64,000 nt of DNA, taken from the NCBI RefSeq assembly GCF_040581485.1, contig NC_090134.1, positions 15,119,501-15,183,500 of the forward strand. Direction: 5' to 3'. The stretch is from Linepithema humile. Its lineage: Eukaryota > Arthropoda > Insecta > Hymenoptera > Formicidae. The translations under genes were made by a program, and so were the position numbers. Shown in pieces: positions 26,401 through 38,963 of this stretch (within the stretch, counting starts at the first letter, position 1; every line of letters starts with the position of its first letter). The notes beneath the pieces were generated by a model that saw only the letters and a program-made list of their open reading frames with translations, was not told the DNA's origin and did no database searches.

Positions 26401-29241
26401 CTCTTATGGGCGCGGTCGTATATCCTGGCACCTGCATTTTTTTCACGTGCGAAAAAGTCATCGAGACACGCTTCAAGAAATAGCATCATGATTAGCGATG
26501 AAGGGCGAGCGTGACCTGAAATCAATGTCGTGATCATTTATTGCCAGTCGCGACGGATCGGTTTATAGACGTTTATACTTTTAACGAATTTCCATTAAAC
26601 AATCGCAAATCTTTCTTCGATAAGAACATGTTTTTGATCACAAAATGGAGACATGTCGAATTAGTTTGATTGTAGAACAGAAATTTAATTCAACTCTTCA
26701 GCTTAATTGTCGTGACATTTAATTTAAAAAATTAAAATTTTCTAGGATTGCAAGCATGGCTAGTTTAGTGTACTTTGTATTGTGTGCGTTATAAAAATAC
26801 AGTGCTACTTTTGTTATTTGATCATATGAGTCAACATTGTGTACTTGCCACCAGTCTTCAAGGCGAGTCGCTTCTGTCATACAAACTCTGCGATTTCTAA
26901 ATACGTCGCTGATCGAACTCGGCATTAACGTGATGTAACAACTTTGTCGTAATAACTCGCGTTTACACAAAACTCAACGATGATGCTATCTGCGAGCCGT
27001 GCAATAATATTTGCAGTCTTTGAGCGGCAGCGTGCTACCGAAGTCACGTGTAATACTTTAAAATTAGTTTTTAGCAGAAATTTAATTTTAAATGCATCTG
27101 CCAAATCGTATAAAAATCTTTTCTCATAATTTAAAAATAATAATAGAGACGAGAATATAAAAAAAAGAAATAATGGTGATTAAGTCCAGTGGATACATCT
27201 CGTGCACATTTTATCAGAGTGCTTTCTTTCTCTCCAAGTGAATTTATTCGACGAACGAATGTAACGTATCACGCAAACAAGTTATGTTGAAAGAATTTGG
27301 AATATGAAGTACAGAAAGTCTGCGCACATACACGAGCGGCGATCGCTTTGCGATAAAATGTAAATTCTCATCGATCGTTGAGTCATCGAGTAGCAGTCTC
27401 GCTCGATAAGAAACACGCAGAAGGGCGCAAAGTTTAATCCAGATGTTTTATGGAGAAATACGTAGCACGAGTTTCGCATATTTATCATACTAACTTTTTT
27501 GTTGGAAAATTATGGGATTGAAGATGTTATCGTCGCGTGTAAAACGAGGTCGAGCAAAAGGGAGGACAGCTTGCAAGAAAGCAACCACCTTTAAAATATC
27601 GATTCGCGTGATATAGATAGTGGAAGCCATGGTGGTATGGTCTGCCATCTTCTCCGTCTCGTTCTTCGTCCTGCCGTGTTTCGATCCTTTTATTACCCCC
27701 ACGGCTGTCGTAAAAAGCAGGCGTCCCGATTACATTGTGGCTCTCATAACCCACTTTCGTCGCGAAGGACGATGTTCTTTTGCAACGAGATCCTTTACTT
27801 CTTTTTCCGCCCAATCTCAATTAAGTCGTTTCCTTGAAACGACAGATCATAATCACATTGTTATAACATGCTACATATTTATGAATTTAATCATGGACGT
27901 AGCAAAATTTAAATCCGCAATTAAATTTTTAATTAAAGGAGAAAAGCGATAATCCATATTACGAATTTGAAATTTCTCTCCACAACTTAGACGTCGTCAA
28001 ACTGAAGAATTAACAATTTGGTTGGAGTATTTAATGCAAATTTCAAGGAATTGAAAACTCGCTTACGTAAAACATGGATTTGTCATTAGATACATCGCAC
28101 TTTTTCATACTGCGAAAGTGTAATCGATATCTTGTTGTACATCTGTAACGCAATGCGTGCGTGTTGTACGAAAAAATGAGATCGATGTTTGACATATGTT
28201 ATATTAACTTACGCGCGCGCACTTAAGGAGATGAAACCTACGCATGGTCAAACGGAGCGGGTGTGACTCACGGGTCGAATGCATGAGTAATACGGTCATT
28301 ATTACTGGGTATTCTCGTTGCCCCATTTCTAGATCGGTCAGGGAAATTGCTCGTCAGCATTGCGAAGGACACTTTTCAAGTGTCATGCCGTTTTAACGCT
28401 CTCAATCTTATCAGCGACATTCATTCCTCGTTCGTGAATCAGAAAAATTCCTTCGCTTTGGTTTTCTCGCGAAAAGAAATTTTGCGTAAGTATGATTTTT
28501 GAGATGGAAATTTTATTCATCATTTCGCGCTGAATCAATTGGCGACATTCTCCAGCATTCTCGCCGCACGCGAAGTGAATATTAACGCGAACTTGTAAAT
28601 TCACGTCAGTAAGTACGTATGCGTATCGTGAATGAATTGCCGGATGAAATATTAATATGGCTATTAACATTAATAGCAATCGATATTAATAATAAATTAT
28701 CCACAGAATTACAGCATAATTTGGTTGCTGGCCAAGTGACTGATATATTTAAGCTTCAAGGTGGAAGCTATCGCGTTAAAAGCTAGTTGCAACATCGCCT
28801 AAAATTAATTTTTATTAAGTAAATTTGTTCTCTGTTTTTTAGGCGCAATTATAATCTTATATAAAAGCGATAGATCACAAAAGCTCTGACTTGTATAATT
28901 AAACACGACGATGTTAAATCATCATATAACGTTTTGCGTAGATTGCATTCGATTTCGTTTATTTAATGAAATAAATTAATGTAAATTATAATAATTGTGC
29001 GAAATCCGCTATTTTAAATAACGCAATATAATTTTTGATTGTGCAGGTTCACGCTAAACACGAGGAGAAAACGGAAAGCAAATCAGTGTACAGGGAATAC
29101 AACCGAGAATTCCTGTTGCCGAAAGGAACCAATCCTGAGAGCATCAAGTCTTCCCTGAGTAAGGACGGTGTCCTTACCGTGGAGGCGCCATTACCAGCGA
29201 TCGGCTCCGGAGAGAAGCTAATCCCGATCGCACATCAGTAA
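14266..29241 (+). CDS. HspB8: HspB8-type small heat shock protein (CG14207 orthologue), 3 exons, 190 aa
   Basis: ATP-independent holdase chaperone of the alpha-crystallin family; the Drosophila orthologue works with the Starvin/BAG3 pathway in muscle. Exons: 14266-14453, 21793-21982, 29047-29241; donors GTACAT and GTGAGT, acceptors ACAG and GCAG, phases consistent. Residues 1-62 are the conserved N-terminus (starts MADSGIKRNIPIKLGDFSVI). A Ser/Thr/Gln-rich linker at about 63-80 varies between species. The alpha-crystallin domain spans about residues 95-175. The Arg in YREYNREFLLP (R146) matches the conserved core Arg (R120 of human alphaB-crystallin). A C-terminal I-P-I motif is at residues 185-187. 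The two introns of about 7.3 and 7.1 kb are unusual, because many insect small Hsp genes lack introns. An in-frame GTG at 14245 is not used: the conserved protein begins at the ATG. Confidence 0.97.
14454..21792 (+). other. first intron of the HspB8 gene (about 7.3 kb)
   Basis: Mixed AT-rich and moderately GC-rich DNA with no conserved exon that I can support. Open frames at 16690-17096 and 20326-20739 occur in overlapping frames on both strands and look like chance. Confidence 0.6.
21983..29046 (+). other. second intron of the HspB8 gene (about 7.1 kb)
   Basis: Contains a (TC)16 microsatellite at 23442-23474, a GC-richer block at 25200-25720, and a minus-strand open frame (24314-24758) that I treat as a weak gene candidate under findings. 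No conserved exon was recognised. Confidence 0.6.
23442..23474. repeat. (TC)n microsatellite
   Basis: Perfect run of 16 TC units inside the second intron of the HspB8 gene. Confidence 0.97.
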
Positions 29242-29933
29242 ACTCGCAATGAATCGAACGCAGAAAATCGATTTCTAATTTCCTGTCTGAAATTCCTCCT
29301 GTTCCAAGCACCATTCGATTTATCCAAATTGGACTTTCCTTCCTCAAGGTAAATTTTGCATCCTTATAATCCTTTATGTAACTTAAATGCAAATCGATTC
29401 ATTTGCGCGAGAGTTGTTCGACCAATCTTAATAATAGAAACAGCGCCAAATGCAGCATGGTGCGCATCGACTCATTAACTAAAAAGAAAATCAAACGTAG
29501 ATGAATGTGCTATATAAGTGAAAATTCAGAGAAAATATTTGATAAAGCCCTTTCCTTTTTCATACGAAGCAGCTTTATTCCTTTGATACACAAAATATTT
29601 CAGATTTCCTCGTAGAGGTAGCATAACTTTTTTCAGACATGTGCATTGCCTTTTGAAAAGATATATTTTAGTTAGATGTTTTTTGGAGAGAAGCTGTGAG
29701 CTATATATCGCTTACTTGTGCACCGCGTCGTACCAACGAATCGAAACTATTACAAATCAACGGAAAAGCGACCGTTTGTAATGGCTAACTTACCTATGTA
29801 TTAGTTTAGGTGTACGTTAAAAGACTATAACACGATGCTTAGTATGTAATAAGCATTATATTGATATTATTTATGAATATTTTAATATTTTCGAAATGCA
29901 AAATATTTAAAGGTAATGCGAAACATAAGTTTA

Positions 29934-29939
29934 AATAAA
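29934..29939 (+). terminator. candidate poly(A) signal of the HspB8 gene
   Basis: AATAAA about 690 bases past the stop codon, in AT-rich DNA. It is placed by consensus only. Confidence 0.4.
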
Positions 29940-30559
29940 AATCAATGATAAACAAATTTGTAATTTTTCTCACGGTAGAAACTATACAAAGAAATTATAT
30001 CCTTTCCCTAATACAGGATAAGTAATAATTTAGTGCGCAAGATGTTTGAATCTTCACTACTTTCACTAACAGTATTTTGGTTAAATATTATAACAATGTT
30101 AAATTTTATCACAGCTTTTTAATTTATTTGTCTTTATTAACAAAATATTTTTTTATATACACATTAATTTCTTATGTTAAATAATTGTAAAATTGATACA
30201 CAAAATTTGTGTTTGTATTATTTCTTATAAAATGAACAAATTTAAATATTATCTCGGAATAAATATTACACGATTGACACATTTTGTACTAACTCTAGTA
30301 AAAGATTTTGATGATATCAAATAATCGCATGTACAATTTATACAATTGATAGACGGATCTGTTCATTGTTATAAACAATTAACAGAAATCACATGCTATA
30401 TGTGATTGCATTCATACATTGTACATTGTATAAAACAGCGGAAATTTTACGAATTATTTATTTTGCTAATTGTATAAATTATAATAGTTGTTTATTATAT
30501 TCGTAGTTTTCTCAGGTGTGAATTTGTCTGTGAATTTTTAATTTTCTAAAATGTAAATT

Positions 30560-30745
30560 AACTTCAAAGCCAGAGTAAGTTATTGGTGCTGATTACAACT
30601 TAAAAATGTTTACGAAGTATTTGATTACAACTTAAAAATATTCACAAAATATTTTGTAAACATTTTTAAGTTGTAATTAGTACATGCTTACGAAATATTC
30701 GTAAACATTTTTTAAAAATCAGCACCAACAATTTGTTCTGAAGTC
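30560..30745. mobile_element. small foldback (MITE-like) element
   Basis: Nested inverted repeats. A 22-bp perfect inverted repeat has its arms at 30592-30613 and 30656-30677. It lies inside an outer pair with a 12-bp perfect match (TTGGTGCTGATT at 30583-30594 and its complement at 30717-30728), which continues imperfectly outward to about 30560 and 30745. A second copy of GATTACAACTTAAAAAT begins near 30622. It looks like a short non-autonomous foldback element; no clear target-site duplication was identified. Confidence 0.55.
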
Positions 30746-31080
30746 CACTTACGCTTTCGTTTTAAATTAATTAAATTGAGCCTTATCAAATTAACGTTTT
30801 TTTGTTTGAGAAAGAAAAGCGCTTATTTTTGGTTTACTCGTATTGCATCAATAAAACTAGCAAAAAAAGTATAACAAATCGAAACCGAAAACAATATTAT
30901 TATTACAATATAATAGAAGAGCGAATATTATTATTAGTTTTACTGATTGTGATAGGAGAATCAGTCTCGTAGCGATCAAATTTACAAGTATAAAAACACT
31001 TTTGTTTGTTTCGTATTTAAATATTTTTCACACAATCATGGTGGTCATCGTGATAAAAGGGCAAATTACGACTGACATTT

Positions 31081-32689
31081 CTATATACTCGGAACTTCGG
31101 CGGAAAATAGCGGCGCGTCTGACGCGGTGAATGTTGGCGATTTACCTTCTCGCGCAATTCTTAACGCTTGATGAACCGACACGGTGTCGAGTTCCTTTTG
31201 ATTCGGCTTTTCGTTATCCAAACAGATATCGGCGGCCCTCTTACCGAACGGTTCCAACACTTTGACTCGGTAGTCTACGATCGTCGACACCGGATTGCCC
31301 GTCAGTCTCAGGTTTTCCAGGCAAGGTAAATGACCTATGTGTTTCACCTCTTCGATCTTCTCAATGCGATTGCAGCTCACGTCTAATCCCTCTAACGAGT
31401 ACAACTTTGAGAAACTGGCGAGAGACGTTAATTTATTTTGCGACAGATCGATGTATACAATGTATCCGAGTTTGGTATGAAGGTCGTCCGGCAGACTGAT
31501 AAAATTATTCGACGCTAGATACAATTGAGACAGTCTCGGTAATAATGTCACGTTGGAAATTTCGGACAAATGATTGTTGTTCAATGTCAGGCATTCAATG
31601 TGCGGTAACAGCTTAATTGCCTCATCGATAACTTCAATGCGATTATCGCTAAGATCCAAATGCGTTACTTTTAACCACACGTGCGAATCATTCGCATTTT
31701 CGATATGCTTGTGAACTTCCTCGCACATGGCCAGTTCTACGATGTTTCTGAGTTTTGTATTCGTAACTTTTAGCATGGTCACGGTATCTCGAAGATTCCC
31801 CATGTTGTAGATCTTGTCCATGGGATATCGATCGATTGTTAGATGTTGTATATTTTTAAAGGTAGATAATTCGATGGACAACGCAGACGAATAAATATTA
31901 CTAGTTTTGTAAGGTTCCGAACTTCCCTCGATCATAAGACTAGTTAAATGAGAATTGAAATCCAAAACATGGCTAAAATCATATTTTTTATCCACGACTT
32001 CCAAAGATGGGCACGGTTGCTTTAATCTTTCACTGATCGCATAGAGCTGAAAATAAACGGACAACATTAGTATTTTCAGAATTCAAAAATGTTTGCTAAT
32101 TAAAAATTACTTTTATTACCTGTATAGGATTAAATTTGTAGTTGGTGGAATTCTGCAGCAAGGTGTCACCTCTTGTAAAGAATTCCAAGGCCATACTTTG
32201 CAGTAGAAAGTAAATGTCGTATACATGTAGATCTAGAAATATGGCCAATTCTCTAGGCATCGCTTTCTTCAAATAATTATAAACAGCATTGAGATATATT
32301 TCCAAGCTCTGTCTGCGCTTCTCCACGAAAGCTTCGCACTTGTTGCCGATGAGTTTCTTTGGCGGTAGGATGTCCTTCTCGACGCAGTGCTCCGAAACGA
32401 GTTTCTCGTGCAACTCCGAGAATTCATTGTATCTAGAATGTAGTTGAGCGACATTTTCTTTCTTTCCTTGTTGAACAGTTTGACTGGTACGTTGATCGAA
32501 TAGAAGTAAAGTGTAAAAATCTTTGCCATGTGGCGGAAATGAATACAATTGCCAATGTTACCTGTGCTTCACAGTCCACTTGATGGACGCGATTCCAACC
32601 TCAATGCAGTAATACGTAACCCCGTCGACTGTGTCAGCTGACGGTATTTTCAGGTTTACGTTCTCTTGATTCAGCAGCAAGCACGCCAT
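31081..32689 (-). CDS. NISCH: nischarin, short form (PX domain plus leucine-rich repeats), 3 exons, 468 aa
   Basis: Endosome-associated protein that in mammals binds PI3P, integrin alpha5 and Rac/PAK signalling partners. Minus-strand exons: 32562-32689, 32120-32432, 31081-32046; GT-AG junctions, phases adding to 1407 nt. The PX domain covers about residues 8-120, with the phosphoinositide-binding WTVKHRYNEF motif (R43-Y44) split by intron 1 exactly at the Arg codon, then the PPKKLIGNK loop and a basic EKRRQS helix. From residue 148 the match to nischarin continues (LYAISERL), with about six leucine-rich repeats at roughly 260-400 and the conserved cap VKVLEPFGKRA. The protein ends soon after the KELDTV segment, so it lacks the C-terminal two thirds of the roughly 1500-aa mammalian protein, as expected for a short form. 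Intron 1 has an open frame running into exon 2, which is not the coding start: the phase across the splice proves the join. Confidence 0.95.
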
Positions 32690-35600
32690 GGCCAGGTCGT
32701 AATGCGCGGATTAGCTCGCTTATACGTGGCAAGTGATTTTTGCGTCCGTTATCGATAATCAGGGCGGCCGAGAGGTTATCCTCAAGTAATCGCAGCCTTC
32801 GTGTCGTAGGATAGCGCAACGCGGCGCATTTAGGGGCAGAGGCTGCGATTCCCGTGCATCGCAACTCCGCGCATACGCCACTTTCACACTTATCACCGTC
32901 GCTTCAACGTACTTCGCGATGATCGACGTTGTCTCGAAATGGGAGACAACGAATGTACGACACGATTACGCATCTTTGACAGCTACCAGACAGCAGAAAA
33001 CAACATGCGTACGCTGCTTCCATCTCACGGCGAAAACATGCGTAACTAGCTAGAGCAGAAGTTCCATCGTTGTATTTTTATTCGATCAATGTTGCAATAT
33101 TGGAATTGAAAATAGTCTAACTTCAATTAGTTCGATCTTCGATCGCGAAAATATGGTGGAAAACGTTTTACATCGAACATCCTGTCGTTATTGCTCAGAT
33201 TTCACGGTAAGCAGCTTTATTCGAATAATTTGCGACGTTTCTCTGATAACAAGAGAAGAGCGAGAAAGTTTTTCGTTTAGATTAAACGAACGATGCACGC
33301 AATAATGATTGTATATAGACTCTCTCAATGTGCCTTATCTTCGATAGATATATTTCATGTTTCTTTCAGCACAGAACCGTTTTCCGATATCCGTTTTGCA
33401 CATTCGCGTATAATATATAGGTTATCTTTAAATAAAGTGACGATCACTTTGAAGAATACTGTCGCTCTTGAGTGAAATGCCAGTTGTAAATCATTCTTGA
33501 GCGATGTTTCACAAGTTTGTCGTAGAAAGAAAATAAAGTTTTAACTTGTTTTGCGTATGACAGGACGAACGCTGTTCACGCGCCTCGCGTTTCTTAATCT
33601 TCCATCGTGGCTTCGGAGTGCTTGCGGATGTCATGTACGTTATCAGCTGACGTTTACATCGTGTTCTTTTCAACATGCTCTACTTATTTCCTGTCTCTTT
33701 CGATGGCCGATCTACCTTTTTATTCGCGCGAAAAACAAATTATGAATTCCTACAAAACATAAGAACGTCCTTGGATAGCACAGAATTTTTTGACAATATT
33801 TTACAAAGAAAAACGTATTAGAGTATTATATGAGTTTCTTAGAAGCCAAATTGATCAATTCCGTGAAATAAAAACCGAAAGAAATTATATAATCAATTTC
33901 TTAGCTACGGTTTATTAAATTCTTTTCTCAATACGTAACATTTTGTCGAAGTAATAGAACAAAAAATTACAGCACTCATTACAGCATGGTAATATATTTA
34001 ATTACAATTACAGTTAATCATGAATATTTTTTCTTCCAATTTTCTCCTCTCCTTTATTTTTCTTGCGCGATCACGTAAGCACGTGAGAAAGTAAAAAACA
34101 AAAGATACCACGCAATGCTCTTGATTCGTTGCCACATAGATCATTCTTTTGTTTGATGTTATCGGTTATAAAATTCCCTGCAAAATATGTTTTGTCCTTC
34201 ATTCATTTTCTAACATGGTAACCGTGTGCGGCGTAGTGGAAAGACAAGGGAGAGCACAAGAGGGAAAGTGAAAAAGATGGAAAATTAGGAGAAAAAATGT
34301 GGATGTTTTTGATTGTTATTTGTGAGAAACTTGTGAAACAGTTGACGCGATATTCTCGATTATCGATAGTTTTGATAATGACCTGATTTTTCGCTGCGAG
34401 CAAAGAACCTTTCGCAATCGCGCTTTGCAGAGCGAATCGTGAGAATCCACTGGCTCGGTATTTCACCGTTGTTGATAAGCCACCCACTGAGAGAGAAAGA
34501 GAAAGAGAGAGGGAAAGAGAGAGGGAGAGAGAGAGAGAGAGAGCGAACGAACAGACGTACGACGTACAATCGTCGCGAAATATATGCGTATGACCCGAAA
34601 AACTGTGAGCGCGATTTTGTATATTTATTGTGCGACCGTAGATTGTGGAGGACGTACTATGTCTAGCAACGAAAGATCGCACTCTTTTTATTTAGTGCCA
34701 GGTAGGTTGTGCTGCCACGAAACGAGCTCGCTCGCTCATTCATGGCAGCTCTCATTGGCAACAACCTGTTGCCGCAGTGGCGTAACCGACATTTCCTACC
34801 TGAGGTACTATATCAAACAGAAACGGTTGATTACACCAGGATTAGCCCCGCAGAATATCCTGAAATTGGCGCGAGTAAATGTATAGAAATAGTCCTCTCT
34901 TCGAATAATTTCGAATTGATCTTTTTTTTTTTTTTTTTGAAATAAATATTGAAAAGTTAATTTTGCAGCTGTGAGTTATGAAAATTAACGATAAAGTGTA
35001 ATTGATCGTTTCGATTTAAAGGGATCTTTAGCGTGAGAGAATTTAATTTAAGGCTTAATATTTTTTCTAAGATTTTCAACATTGAAAATTTGTCGAAAAT
35101 GAGTATTTAAACTTTACACGTTATTAAACAAGTAATAACGCTACATATTATATTTTTATATCGAGAATATTACAATTCCGGATACATTCTTATTTTTTTA
35201 GCTTTAAAGTAAGAGTGTAAAATTGAATGCATGATTTCAGTATTTATGAATTATTACAAATTATGACGAATTATTACAAAAAGGTGTTCTATAGCTACAC
35301 GCAAAAAGATGATGTAAGAATAATTTGACGAAAAATCTGCTTCACGCTGCTATACTGAGACATAGTTGCTAAACTACCGTCCACTTTGCAAAAAAGTTTA
35401 AGCATTAGAGTCTCCCGCGTTTCACAAAGATACTAATGGTGCCTCATGAGTCCCGTTAATTACGCCACTGCCGTGCTGGATGCTGTGTCAGGAGCAATGG
35501 CGGCTTACCTGGCTTACCTGGCTGGTCGCTTTGCCTTCTCTCCCCTCTTTTCCTCTCACCTTCATCGCGCGTTCCTCGGGGGCAAGCCGACGAACCTGTT

Positions 35601-37532
35601 GCCCGTTCTCATCCAGTATCGTGTCGGTTTCGTTCTTATGCGGTACGTGTTGCTTTCGCAGCGCGTGCGTGCGTCGCGCTCAGATGTGTCGTGCGTCTTC
35701 CTGCGTTTTAACGGGAAACCTGGTGGAAAAACGCTCCACGTGCTCCACGTGCGTGTACCGGAAAAAAAGGCCCGCGGTGGCCGCTAAGTGCGATCGGTGA
35801 GAGTTTCCTCGTCGCTTCCTCGAGACGCGTTGTGCGCGTCATCGCGAACGGCGTATGCGCTTTCCCTGCCGAGCGTTTCATCGATCGCAGCGGCTGCTCG
35901 TTCGATCTGTGCGATCGACGATTTTCGAAAAATCCTAGTGAAATTTAAACGATGAATGATATGTGTCGGATTCGTAGATTTTGTCGTTACTGATCGTGGG
36001 TTGTCCGTTTGTTCGAACGACAATTATTTCTAACTGTGCGAGTGATAAAATATACTTATTTCGACTTTTTCGAAGAATACTCTCGAAAAATTGGGAAATT
36101 GGGATTTAAGTGATGAAAATGCAGTGCTATTAGTGTCGACCGAGACGGTTTTTTAGATATTGTTACGAAAAATTTGGCAAAGAAAGCTGCTACTCGCAAA
36201 AAGGAATTCTAATTGAGCTTTAAACGCATTTGTGATGAGAAATAATTTGAGCCATAAGAGTTTAGTTAGCATTTGTTAAAAAGATCAATTTGTATCGCAT
36301 GTACGTAAATTAAGTGCAGTGACACACAAGATGTTAGTGAATTGTGCCGATCGCGATTGGCAAAGATATTTTCAAAAGGCTATGCTCTAAAGGCAGTTTC
36401 TCGTCATTTCAAATTAAGAACGGTGAGTTTCACTATCAAGTCACGATAAATCCGTCAATTTTTTTCAAGATAGACGTATTAATCTATAGTTCTAAATATT
36501 TTTTCCACTCTCGAAGCAAAAATTGCGATTAATGGTATGATATTTCCATTTTTGAAACTTCTCGAACGACAGTCTACATCTAATAACACAGAAATACACT
36601 ATCATTAATTGCGACGTGTGTAACTTTGATAATTACGCGACTGTTGTTATTGTTTACGCTGTGAAAGAATGGAAAAAAACGACACAACTTTCTGTAGATT
36701 TGTAAGGATACGCGTGAGATTTTGTAAGAATTACAAAGGTACGATCAACACGAGAAAAATGCGTGACGAAATGTCACATAACAAACTGCGCTATGGATTC
36801 ATGACTCATAAGTATTCCGGAGAAACGAGTCGCGCAGGTAGATATTTCGGTCGTAGGCGTATTCTCGCATTCTTATTTCATCGTTGGTACCAACCGAAGA
36901 ATAAAGCCATTTTGAGACCCTTGTAAAAAAGAGGAAATTATGTAAATGTAATTTTGGGTCGCACAACACAATTCAAACTGCTGGAATGTGCCGTAAAGTT
37001 GAAACAAATTAAAAAAATTCATGCATAATTCACATGTGACACTAATCATCGTTGAACGAAATTTGTCGGACTTAAGACAGCATTTGAAATTTCCTTAACA
37101 ATAATTTTTAACGTTATACATCTTATCGTCATAATATTTCATGTTCAAAGTTTTCGAATTTCTAGTGCACTTGTTCAGTTTACTTCGAAAGCAAAGATAA
37201 ATTTTTTAAAGTTGAAAAGTATCTGGTTATGATAGGAAAAAGCAAAGAATTAAAAGATAACAATTTATCTAGCACTTGATTGCACAGATATAATCTTCCC
37301 TTGCTGCACCGACACAACATGTTTATTATTTCAAAAGGATTTTTATTCGCGCAATTTTCTCAATTCCTGAAAATTGATTTCGCAATTGTTCTTTTCTTTC
37401 ACACTCGTATAATTTGGAGGCTCAAGTATAACTTGCGAGAACTGTTAGCTAAAGTAACCGCGCGTACACATATGCCCACCAGAACAGTGCCCTTCTGTGG
37501 CATTAAACTTAATATCGTCGTCTTTCTTGCAG
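32690..37532. other. upstream region of nischarin and GC-rich promoter-like DNA
   Basis: No conserved coding exon seen. The first few hundred bases are CpG-rich and probably hold the nischarin promoter. A second GC-rich block at 35440-36030 has overlapping open frames on both strands. It also has donor-like sites (GTGAGA near 35797, GTGAGT near 36423) that could end noncoding first exons of a plus-strand gene. A GA-rich tract lies at 34489-34543. Confidence 0.45.
34489..34543. repeat. GA-rich microsatellite tract
   Basis: Purine tract of mixed GAGA and GAAA units, about 55 bases. It makes an artificial Ser/Leu-rich open frame on the minus strand. Confidence 0.95.
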
Positions 37533-37669
37533 CACGCCGTTTCCGATTACGTACTTGGAACGAGGCGGAGGGACGAAGACGGAGTGGACAGCACAGGCGG
37601 ACGAGAGAACGGAGGATGCTGGATGCCGTGAGATCGTTCGTCGAAGCAATAGCTGAGATCGCAGCTGAG
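37533..37669 (+). CDS. candidate first coding exon of an unidentified plus-strand gene
   Basis: A strong acceptor (CGTCTTTCTTGCAG) ends at 37532 and a strong donor (GAG then GTGAGTG) begins at 37670, giving a 137-base exon. An ATG at 37616 opens 18 codons to the donor, ending in phase 0. The peptide (MLDAVRSFVEAIAEIAAE) reads as an amphipathic helix of regular hydrophobic spacing. Bases before the ATG would be 5' UTR. I do not recognise the protein. The next exon would lie downstream; no phase-matched partner was found in the window, so the exon could also be a noncoding leader. The call rests on the paired splice sites and the helix-like peptide. Confidence 0.4.
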
Positions 37670-38963
37670 GTGAGTGTCCGCTCTTTCTACTCGGAATGTT
37701 GCGTTGTTTCTCATCTACCGCATTGAGGAACGAAGAAGCTCTTCCCATCCGATTAGAGCTCGGCAATACCCGATAATTCGTCGTTGTTATCTGCCGGGAA
37801 AATCAATTGGAAAGCATTGTTAAGAAATAACTCGCGCTGTTTGAATGAGCACGAAGCTCGTCGTTTTCGTGAAAGTCCATTCATCTTCTGTAAGTCATCG
37901 TTTAATCTAAATTAAATTTCATCGAGCTTTGATCGAGCGGTCTGGAAGAATCTTCCGGTCGCTTTCTTCGTTTCTCATCGGAGAATACAACGAAGGGCAC
38001 TGCACGCGAGCTCATTTCGCAGTTTACCGATTTCTCAGCGCCGCAGAATTTGATCAAGCAAAGTGCAGTTGAGCTTTGCGGAAAATAATCTAATTAGGTA
38101 TGTCGAACGTGGCGATGGTCGAGTGAAGTGTAATTTACACTCCGATGCACTAAATGTCATAGAGTCACCTTTCAACTATAGATGCAGACGTTAAAATAAA
38201 GATAAGTTACAATATATCTAATTTTAACATCGAGAGTCTACAAGTCAAATTATGAAAAAGAACTCACAGTGTGGTAAAAATATGTCTATTTTAAACTGCG
38301 ATTTCTTTATTCATCGTTCCTTCCCGCTTTCTTTCATGACGCAATACAGCATATAGAACATCACGGAAAGTTGAACGGGAAATCGTCGTCGGTTTGTTGG
38401 AAAAGCTACGAATGAAACGGACCGTTTATCGTGAACCGTGAAGCATATAGAATCGACGATGTAACGTAAAGTACCTGGCTTGAATAGGCCATTTATAAGC
38501 TTTGGGAACAGTTTTGCTTATCTTTTGGCGAAAATATCCGGAAAGCCGTCTTGTAAGCACGTCTTAACTCCCGGCCTAATGTTCGATACATAAGAGAAAA
38601 ATGACCGCGTGGCTGAGTGACTGAGAGAAGTCAGGCGAACAGGCGAGCGAATCTCATTCAGGCCGGATGCCTCGCGTAGTGCAAAACTGTTGTGTCGGTA
38701 AGAGCGCCGTTAACGTAGCGACAAACTCGGGACATTAGACGAAAATCCTTTCGTTCGTGCTCGCGCACATTATGGCAGTAACCATAAGCCCGTACTCGGC
38801 AGCCTTCGTGCATTCGGCATGTGCGCTCGGCTGCAGCTCCAGACGACTCACCATCTCGTTTCACTTTGATGTTGTGACCGCACCGCATTCCTTCTCTCCT
38901 TCACCACCGCGTCCCCGTTTACTCGTTTCCTCCGTACCACTCTTCTGCATCCTCGAACCGGCG

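Larger units (their letters stand above)
29242..31080. other. convergent 3' intergenic region between HspB8 and nischarin
   Basis: AT-rich. It carries the 3' UTR of the HspB8 gene on the left and the 3' UTR of nischarin on the right, so the two transcripts converge here. It contains a foldback element at 30560-30745 and possible minus-strand AATAAA signals near 30459-30496 for nischarin. Confidence 0.6.

Noticed and set aside
32433..32548. Alternative nischarin start within intron 1
   Set aside because: The PX motif is complete only if exon 32562-32689 is spliced to 32432, and the phase fits exactly.
34203..34682. 159-codon minus-strand frame with long Ser-Leu repeats
   Set aside because: It is created by the GA microsatellite at 34489-34543; the flanks show no coding pattern.
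35446..35800. Overlapping plus-strand frames of 106-113 codons
   Set aside because: Two frames are open at once across the same GC-rich DNA, which is expected by chance; a promoter or 5' UTR is a simpler reading.
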